From Selenomonas sp. (GTDB taxonomy: Bacteria > Bacillota > Negativicutes > Selenomonadales > Selenomonadaceae), in contig JABZYJ010000022.1 in NCBI GenBank assembly GCA_015265235.1, positions 1 to 18,478 of the forward strand: DNA of 18,478 bases. Direction: 5' to 3'. Below the pieces are notes generated by a model. It worked only from the letters and a program-made list of their open reading frames with translations. It was not told where the DNA came from and did no database searches. Made by a program: the position numbers and the translations under genes. How positions within the stretch are numbered: position 1 is the first letter of the stretch; every line of letters starts with the position of its first letter. Of the stretch, positions 13,620 through 18,478 are shown one piece after another.

Positions 13620-13701
13620 TATGAATGCAGGAAAAATTAAAAGCGAAAAAAGTAAAATATAATCGAAATTTTAAAGACTTGACGGTTTTCTTCCGTTTTC
13701 C

Positions 13702-13730
13702 TTGACAACAGGGCGTCCGTCCCGTATAAA
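13702..13730 (+). promoter_or_regulatory. Promoter of rsmI
   Basis: TTGACA (13702-13707) and TATAAA (13725-13730) with a 17-bp spacer. Two GTTTTC hexamers 10 bp apart (13685-13690, 13695-13700) sit directly upstream of the -35. Confidence 0.85.
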
Positions 13731-13764
13731 ACAGGGTAGGAATGATAAAAAGGGAGGAACAGCA

Positions 13765-14628
13765 GTGAACGAAAACGGACGCCTCTATCTCTGTGCAACA
13801 CCCATCGGCAACCTCGGCGACATCACCTACCGCGCCGTTGAGACGCTGCGCACGGCGGATCTCATCGCGGCCGAGGACACGCGCCATACGCGCGGACTCC
13901 TCGCACACTATGACATCCATACCCCCATGACCAGCTACCATGAGCACAACAAGGACCGTAAGGGACCCGAACTCATTGCACGGATGCAGGCAGGTGAGAC
14001 CATCGTCTGCGTCAGTGACGCCGGGCTCCCCGGCATCGCCGATCCTGGCGGGGATCTCGCGCGCCGCGCCATCGCAGAGGGCATCCCCGTCACCCCGCTG
14101 CCGGGCGCGAACGCCGCACTCTCCGCACTCATCTGCGCAGGACTTTCGCTTGAGGGATTCACCTTCGTCGGCTTCCTCCCGCGCAAGGAAAAGAAGCGGC
14201 GCGAACTGCTGGCACGCGTCGCCGCCTATCCCGAGACGCTCATCTTCTACGAGGCGCCGCACCGTCTGCGTGAGACGCTTGACGCTCTTGCAGAGAGCCT
14301 TGGCAGAGCACGACAGGCATGCGCCGCGCGCGAACTGACGAAGAAATTCGAGGAGTTTCGCCGTGCGCCGCTCGGTGAACTCTCAGACTACTATCGGGAG
14401 AACGAGCCGCGCGGCGAATTCGTGATCGTCGTCGCGGGCGCAGACGAGAATACTGCGGCGAATGACGGGGAGGAGATGTCCCTCATAGAGCACTATGCAG
14501 CACATATCGCCGCAGGCCTCGACAAGAAGGAAGCCATGCGCCGCACCGCACAGGAACGTGGCATCTCGCGGCGGGATGTGTATCAGGCCGTGCTGGCGGA
14601 GGAGGATAAAAGATCCACACCGATCTGA
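13765..14628 (+). CDS. rsmI: 16S rRNA 2'-O-ribose C1402 methyltransferase
   Basis: A 287-aa SAM-dependent methyltransferase of the tetrapyrrole-methylase fold that methylates the ribose of C1402 in the ribosomal P site. Conserved signatures: YLCATPIGNLGDITYRAVET near residues 8-27, AEDTRHTRGLL (36-46), SDAGLPGIADPG (84-95), PLPGANA (111-117), GFLPRK (136-141) and YEAPHRLRETL. The C-terminal tail contains a helix-turn-helix-like KKEAMRRTAQERGISRRDVY that is common in RsmI. The start is a GTG at 13765, 7 nt after AGGGAGG (13751-13757); the frame opens earlier without a start site. It is divergent from the two-component genes. Its usual downstream neighbour metG lies 2.5 kb further on, separated by an inserted block. 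Confidence 0.96.
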   Translation: MNENGRLYLCATPIGNLGDITYRAVETLRTADLIAAEDTRHTRGLLAHYDIHTPMTSYHEHNKDRKGPELIARMQAGETIVCVSDAGLPGIADPGGDLARRAIAEGIPVTPLPGANAALSALICAGLSLEGFTFVGFLPRKEKKRRELLARVAAYPETLIFYEAPHRLRETLDALAESLGRARQACAARELTKKFEEFRRAPLGELSDYYRENEPRGEFVIVVAGADENTAANDGEEMSLIEHYAAHIAAGLDKKEAMRRTAQERGISRRDVYQAVLAEEDKRSTPI

Positions 14629-14652
14629 AGGACTATTTTATCCGCGTTTCCC

Positions 14653-14681
14653 TTGCTGTTTTCTCAGTGCCGTTGTATAAT
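14653..14681 (+). promoter_or_regulatory. Promoter of the ATPase gene
   Basis: TTGCTG (14653-14658) and TATAAT (14676-14681) with a 17-bp spacer. The last two bases of the -10 begin the left arm of the 41-bp palindrome, and the start of transcription (about 14688) would fall within it. Confidence 0.75.
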
Positions 14682-14720
14682 CTTTCTAATCACGATTATA
14701 ATAATCGTGATTAGAAAGAT
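14680..14720. repeat. 41-bp perfect palindrome over the promoter and leader of the ATPase gene
   Basis: The left arm (14680-14699, ATCTTTCTAATCACGATTAT) and right arm (14701-14720) are exact reverse complements of 20 nt with a single A at 14700 between. No T run follows, so it is not a terminator. It overlaps the -10 and ends 9 nt before the GTG start, next to a poor Shine-Dalgarno sequence. Likely an operator or cruciform site; only about 12 bp of it would fold in the mRNA. Confidence 0.9.
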
Positions 14721-14729
14721 GGTGATATT

Positions 14730-16154
14730 GTGTTTATCGGTCGTGAACGTGAGCTAGATTTTTTACAGGAGCGCTATGACTCGGAACGCGCCGAGCTCAT
14801 CGTGCTCTATGGACGGCGGCGCATTGGAAAGACAGAGCTGCTGCAGCAGTTCGCGCGGGATAAGTCTGCCGTATTCTACGCCTGTACGGAGTGTACCGAT
14901 CAGGAGCAGCTTGCCCGCTTTTCAAAGCGCATCCTGCAGGCAGGCATCCCTGCGGCGCATTTTCTGACCTCGTTTTCGGATTGGGAGACAGCGCTCAGGA
15001 GCATACAGGATGTCCCATCTGAGGGGAAGAAACTGCTCATCATCGACGAGTTCCCCTATATGTGCGCGAGCCATCCAGAGCTGCCGTCCATCCTGCAAAA
15101 TCTCTGGGATCATGAGCTCTCGCAGGCAAACGTCATGCTCATCCTCTGCGGCAGTGCGATGAGCTTTATCGAGAACGAGCTGCTCGCCGAGCGCAATCCG
15201 CTGTATGGCAGGGCGACGGGCATCTACAAGCTGCCGCCGCTGCCCTTTGTAAACGTGCGGGAGTTTTTCCCACAGTACAGCGTGGAGGATCAGGTCGCAG
15301 TCTATGCGATTCTCGGTGGTATTCCCTACTATTTAATTCAGTTTCAACCCCAGAAATCCCTCGAAGAAAATATCTGCACGAACATCCTGCAAAAGGGCTG
15401 TGTCCTCTACAGCGAGGTGGAGTTCCTGCTGCGGCAGGAGCTGCGCGAGACGAGCGTCTACAACGCCATCATTGAGGCGGTGGCGCTCGGCAACAATACG
15501 CTCGCCCTCATCCACAGCAAGACGCAGATCGAGAAAACGAAAATCAGTGTCTACCTAAAGAACCTCATGGAGATCGGCATCGTCACACGAGAGTTTTCCG
15601 TGCTTTCCACCGTGAAGGAGCGGGCGGGCAGCGGACGCGGGCTGTATCAGCTGACGGACGCATACTTCCGTTTCTGGTACGCATTTCTCTACGGCAGCCA
15701 CTCAGAGCTTGAGGCGGGCGACGCGGCAGGCGTATGGCAGCATCTCATTTCCCCCCAGCTGCACGAATTCACCTCTCGTGCCTACGAACAAATCTGCATC
15801 GAGTATCTGCGCAGCCGCAATCGTGCAAATGACCTGCCGTTTCACTTTGTTAAGATCGGCCGCTGGTGGGAGAAGGTCACGCATACCGCCGAGGGGAAAA
15901 GGCGCACGGTATCGGAGGAGATCGACATTGTCGCCGCAGATCGCGCGGAGCGGAACTTTCTGCTCGCGGAATGTAAATTTCGCCATACGCCCACCGATCT
16001 TGATGTACTCCGACAGCTGCAAGGCAAATGGCCGCAAGAGAAATATCCGGGAAACTACCACTATATGATCTTTTCCTTCTATGGTTTCACCGAGCGACTG
16101 CGTGATGCCGCTGCACAGGAGAATGTGTGCCTCGTGTCTGGGGAGGACTTGTAA
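14730..16154 (+). CDS. AAA+ ATPase with C-terminal DUF234/PD-(D/E)XK-like nuclease region
   Basis: A 474-aa protein of the archaeal-type ATPase family found in scattered copies in archaea and anaerobic bacteria. Walker A: Y27-G-R-R-R-I-G-K34-T35; Walker B: LLIID106-E107-F; sensor-like LILCGSAMSF (137-146). A winged-helix-like linker follows (LIHSKTQIEKTKISVYLKNL, 260-279), then a C-terminal region with E397-I-D399-I-V and E414-C-K416, the catalytic pattern of PD-(D/E)XK nucleases. This architecture fits DUF234. Its biological role is not established. The GTG at 14730 has only a weak Shine-Dalgarno sequence. GC content is visibly lower than the neighbours and the gene sits under a 41-bp palindrome, suggesting horizontal acquisition and specific regulation. 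The next gene starts 5 nt after its stop. Confidence 0.9.
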   Translation: MFIGRERELDFLQERYDSERAELIVLYGRRRIGKTELLQQFARDKSAVFYACTECTDQEQLARFSKRILQAGIPAAHFLTSFSDWETALRSIQDVPSEGKKLLIIDEFPYMCASHPELPSILQNLWDHELSQANVMLILCGSAMSFIENELLAERNPLYGRATGIYKLPPLPFVNVREFFPQYSVEDQVAVYAILGGIPYYLIQFQPQKSLEENICTNILQKGCVLYSEVEFLLRQELRETSVYNAIIEAVALGNNTLALIHSKTQIEKTKISVYLKNLMEIGIVTREFSVLSTVKERAGSGRGLYQLTDAYFRFWYAFLYGSHSELEAGDAAGVWQHLISPQLHEFTSRAYEQICIEYLRSRNRANDLPFHFVKIGRWWEKVTHTAEGKRRTVSEEIDIVAADRAERNFLLAECKFRHTPTDLDVLRQLQGKWPQEKYPGNYHYMIFSFYGFTERLRDAAAQENVCLVSGEDL

Positions 16155-16158
16155 AGCT

Positions 16159-16476
16159 ATGCGATACATGAATCTGTATTTAAGCGCATCCGTGCCGCAG
16201 TTGGAGACCTTTCTCGCCGTGAAAAAGGTCATCGACGAATGGGATCCTCTGCATTTGTTTCCGTGTGCGCCGCTGGACGAATATGAGTATGAGGTTCACT
16301 TGATCTGCAAGCGGCTGGAGGCATGTCCCCCGTGGCGAAAGCCCCCTGCTCTTGACGAGTTGGCAGGGTTTATTGGCTATGTCTGCTGTGAGTGCAATCA
16401 CTATGATCGCGGTTGGGCCGTGTATCGGGCGGTTGCAGACAAGGTCATTCACGCGATCAAACAAGTCCCCGCTTGA
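16159..16476 (+). CDS. DUF1871-like small protein
   Basis: A 105-aa soluble protein. Its core VKKVIDEWDPLHLFPCAPLDEYEYEVH matches, by eye, the W-D-P-x-x-L-x-x-x-A-P-x-D-E-Y pattern of the DUF1871 family of Firmicutes, which has no known function. The second half has a Cys-rich YVCCECNHYD. The ATG at 16159 is 12 nt after GGAGG (16142-16146), and a second in-frame ATG lies at 16168. It follows the ATPase by 4 nt, so it is co-transcribed with it. It converges on a minus-strand gene ending at 16528, with no convincing terminator between. In other bacteria DUF1871 members are often linked with toxin-immunity style loci; that is only a weak analogy here. Confidence 0.7.
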   Translation: MRYMNLYLSASVPQLETFLAVKKVIDEWDPLHLFPCAPLDEYEYEVHLICKRLEACPPWRKPPALDELAGFIGYVCCECNHYDRGWAVYRAVADKVIHAIKQVPA

Positions 16477-16527
16477 CCATACCGATACATATGGGGTCGT
16501 CTTTCATCTCCGATACAGAAATATTCC

Positions 16528-16998
16528 CTAGCGCAGACGATTGTCCGCAGCGGCACGGATGCTGATGAAGATGTTCGTCCAGAACACATCGCCCTTGTAA
16601 AAGCTGATATAATAAACACAGTCCTCTGTGTGATAGGTGTAACTCGTTGAGACAATGGTGCGCGGATGTGGTGGGCGCTGTGTTCTGGTTTGATGTGAGA
16701 CTGTTTTCTGTGCGCCAAGCGTTTGGAAATAGTTATCATAGAATGCCGTCAGCTCGACCGGCGTGAGCAGGGACTTGCACCGATAGAACAGCCAGCGGTG
16801 CTCTGCCTTTCTCCGGATCTCGAACGGCCCCGTGATGACGGTTCCTGTCGGATATGGTATCTCCATATAGGCATCCACGATGGTCGATTCAAACTGCTTC
16901 GCTTGGGGAGATATATAGAAATAGGTATCGCGCATTGTCATTACTGTGATGAAAAGAATCACAAGGTAGATTACCCAATCCGGAATACGTATTTTCAT
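16528..16998 (-). CDS. Membrane-anchored protein of unknown function
   Basis: A 156-aa protein that I do not recognise. Residues 8-24 (WVIYLVILFITVMTM) form one hydrophobic segment that reads as an N-terminal anchor or uncleaved signal, after two positive charges. The remainder is a mostly beta-like extracytoplasmic domain: TGTVITGPFEIRRK, HRWLFYRCKSLLTPVEL, FYDNYFQTLGAQK, SYTYHTEDCVYYISFYKGDVFW. Two cysteines (YRCKS, TEDCVYY) could form a disulphide. The C-terminus is basic. The ATG at 16998 follows a G-rich GGGGGGAG. It is divergent from metG and convergent with the DUF1871 gene. GC is lower than the housekeeping genes. Probably part of the same accessory block. Confidence 0.75.
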   Translation of the reverse strand: MKIRIPDWVIYLVILFITVMTMRDTYFYISPQAKQFESTIVDAYMEIPYPTGTVITGPFEIRRKAEHRWLFYRCKSLLTPVELTAFYDNYFQTLGAQKTVSHQTRTQRPPHPRTIVSTSYTYHTEDCVYYISFYKGDVFWTNIFISIRAAADNRLR

Positions 16999-17023
16999 AG
17001 GTCTCCCCCCTCTGATTATTTTA

Positions 17024-17046
17024 TCGTATCATTTTCACCGATACGA
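17024..17046. repeat. 7-bp inverted repeat between the divergent genes
   Basis: TCGTATC (17024-17030) and GATACGA (17040-17046) are perfect arms with a 9-bp spacer, upstream of the minus-strand gene and overlapping its likely promoter zone (TTGCTT 17052-17047 and TACGAT 17028-17023 on the minus strand). It may be an operator. Confidence 0.4.
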
Positions 17047-17069
17047 AAGCAATATGAATGCCGCCGCAG

Positions 17070-17098
17070 TTGTCACCCCGCACACTCTGTGCTACTAT
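17070..17098 (+). promoter_or_regulatory. Promoter of metG
   Basis: TTGTCA (17070-17075) and TACTAT (17093-17098) with a 17-bp spacer. The leader is only about 30 nt, with GAGG (17121-17124) 8 nt before the ATG, so there is no room for a T-box or SAM riboswitch. Confidence 0.75.
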
Positions 17099-17132
17099 AT
17101 ACAGGAAATTATATCGAAACGAGGCATGATTT

Positions 17133-18478
17133 ATGAGCGAAAAGACTCCATTTTACATCACCACCCCCATCTACTACCCGAGTGCGAAGCTGCACATCGG
17201 TCACGCCTACTGCACGACGGTCGCGGATACCATTGCGCGCTACAAGCGGCTCGCAGGATTCGACGTGTTCTTTCTGACCGGCTCGGATGAGCACGGGCAG
17301 AAGATCCAGCAGGCAGCAGAGAAGGAGGGCATCACGCCCATCCAGTACGTCGACCGCATTGTTGCGAGCTTTCAGGAGCTGTGGCGGCTGCTCGGCATCT
17401 CCTACGACGACTTCATCCGTACGACCCAGCCGCGCCACCATGAGCTCGTGCAGGACATCTTCCAGCGCATCTACGATCAGGGTGACATCTACAAGGGCTC
17501 TTACACGGGACTCTACTGCACACCGTGCGAGAGCTACTGGACGAAGCTGCAGCTCGACGAGAACGGCTGCTGCCCCGACTGCCACCGCCCCGTGCAGGAG
17601 GTCTCCGAGGAGGCATACTTCTTCCGCATGAGCAAGTATGCGGATCGTCTGCTCGCCTACATCAACGAGCATCCTGACTTCATCCAGCCCGTCTCGCGCC
17701 GCAACGAGATGATCGCCTTCATCGAGCAGGGGCTGGAGGATCTGTGCGTCTCGCGCACCTCGTTCGACTGGGGCATCCCCGTGCCGTTCGACCCGAAGCA
17801 CGTCGTCTACGTCTGGTTCGACGCACTCACGAACTATCTCACGCCGATCGGCTACCTCCACGACAAGGAAATGTTCCATAAATATTGGCCGGCAGACGTG
17901 CATCTCGTCGGCAAGGAAATTGTGCGCTTTCACACGATCATCTGGGGCTGTATGCTCATGGCGCTCGGACTTGACCTGCCGAAGAAAGTCTACGGGCACG
18001 GCTGGCTCATCGTCAACGGCGCAAAGATGTCGAAGTCGGTCGGCAACGTCGTCGACCCCGTCGCCCTCATCGAGGAGTTCGGCGCGGACGCCATCCGCTA
18101 CTTCCTCCTGCGCGAGATCGCGCTCGGACAGGACGGCAACATCTCGCGCGACGCACTCATCGGGCGCATCAACTCCGACCTCGCGAACGATCTCGGCAAC
18201 CTGCTGCATCGCACACTCTCCATGGCGAAAAAATACCGGAAAGGCGTTATCACGAAGGGCGCAGGACATACGGACTTCGATGCGGCACTCGAAACGATGG
18301 CGACGGCGACGGTGCGCGACTATACGGAGCAGATGGACGCGATGGAACTCTCCGCCGCAGTAAAGACCGTCTGGGCGCTGATCTCGCGCACGAACAAGTA
18401 CATCGACGAGACCGCCCCGTGGACGCTCGCCAAAGACGAGGCGAAGGCGGCAGAGCTGGACTCTGTGCTCTATCACCT
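17133..18478 (+). CDS. metG: Methionyl-tRNA synthetase, N-terminal 448 residues (3' end outside window)
   Basis: Class I aminoacyl-tRNA synthetase that charges tRNA-Met. The start of the protein is complete: ITTPIYYPSAKLHIGHAY with the HIGH motif at 21-24, TGSDEHG (49-55), and the zinc knuckle C129-x-x-C132 and C147-x-x-C150. The catalytic WDWGIP-like segment reads FDWGIPVPFD, YVWFDALTNYLT follows, and the KMSKS motif is K298-M-S-K-S302 followed by VGNVVDP. The anticodon-binding helical domain begins near residue 330. The frame is intact to the window edge. The ATG at 17133 has GAGG 8 nt upstream. Full-length relatives are about 640-660 aa, so some 200 residues are missing beyond the window. 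An open frame on the opposite strand over this gene is a codon-usage artefact. Confidence 0.97.
   Translation, partial: MSEKTPFYITTPIYYPSAKLHIGHAYCTTVADTIARYKRLAGFDVFFLTGSDEHGQKIQQAAEKEGITPIQYVDRIVASFQELWRLLGISYDDFIRTTQPRHHELVQDIFQRIYDQGDIYKGSYTGLYCTPCESYWTKLQLDENGCCPDCHRPVQEVSEEAYFFRMSKYADRLLAYINEHPDFIQPVSRRNEMIAFIEQGLEDLCVSRTSFDWGIPVPFDPKHVVYVWFDALTNYLTPIGYLHDKEMFHKYWPADVHLVGKEIVRFHTIIWGCMLMALGLDLPKKVYGHGWLIVNGAKMSKSVGNVVDPVALIEEFGADAIRYFLLREIALGQDGNISRDALIGRINSDLANDLGNLLHRTLSMAKKYRKGVITKGAGHTDFDAALETMATATVRDYTEQMDAMELSAAVKTVWALISRTNKYIDETAPWTLAKDEAKAAELDSVLYH

Noticed and set aside
14680..14720. Terminator of rsmI
   Set aside because: The palindrome is perfect but no T run follows, and it overlaps a good -10 and the leader of the next gene.
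17099..17132. T-box or SAM riboswitch ahead of metG
   Set aside because: The promoter leaves a leader of about 30 nt, too short for either element.
17109..18476. Long open frame on the minus strand opposite metG
   Set aside because: metG is intact with all class I motifs. The opposite frame is open only because of GC-rich codon usage; its protein is Arg/Val/Asp-rich with no recognisable domain and no ribosome-binding site.

Overview
The window looks like chromosome from an anaerobic Negativicutes bacterium of the Selenomonas/Centipeda type. This is inferred, not proven. The grounds are GC-rich coding DNA with strong Shine-Dalgarno sites, an anaerobic ribonucleotide reductase activase, a BioY biotin transporter, an SstT transporter, chemotaxis genes, and rsmI lying near metG as in many Firmicutes.

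Layout. (1) 1-2723, plus strand: the end of a GNAT acetyltransferase, cytidine deaminase, a CheY-like receiver, a CheX-like phosphatase and an MscS channel, packed with overlapping starts and closed by a terminator. (2) 2566-2900: a dense regulatory intergenic region with three perfect DnaA boxes, a fourth near-perfect palindromic box, and two NrdR-like boxes centred 32 bp apart over a good sigma-70-type promoter. (3) 2901-3735: a 94-aa protein that is essentially only the glycyl-radical tail of class III ribonucleotide reductase (NrdD), overlapping nrdG, its radical-SAM activase. (4) 3749-4143: a free-standing 96-aa orphan gene with its own promoter and terminator. (5) 4221-7080: GNAT, MBL-fold hydrolase, holA and bioY in one tightly coupled unit. 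(6) 7131-9090: a methyl-accepting chemotaxis protein behind a roughly 140-nt leader. (7) 9110-13566, minus strand: sstT, rfbD, and an OmpR-type response regulator/histidine kinase pair. (8) 13702-14628: rsmI. (9) 14653-16998: a probable accessory block of visibly lower GC, with an AAA+ ATPase carrying a PD-(D/E)XK-like C-terminus under a 41-bp perfect palindrome, a DUF1871-like protein, and a membrane-anchored unknown protein on the minus strand. (10) 17070 to the end: metG, cut by the window edge.

How the genes connect. The nrd locus is the most coherent and unusual system. A radical-SAM activase is paired with a stand-alone glycyl-radical domain that has no cysteine and no catalytic barrel, and its promoter carries NrdR-like and DnaA-like sites, the expected controls for dNTP supply. 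The CheY/CheX pair and the MCP are chemotaxis parts without a CheA or CheW in view. The ATPase with its palindrome is the second candidate for something new. The rest is housekeeping: pyrimidine salvage, osmotic protection, DNA polymerase III delta, biotin and serine/threonine uptake, dTDP-rhamnose synthesis, 16S rRNA methylation and methionyl-tRNA synthesis.
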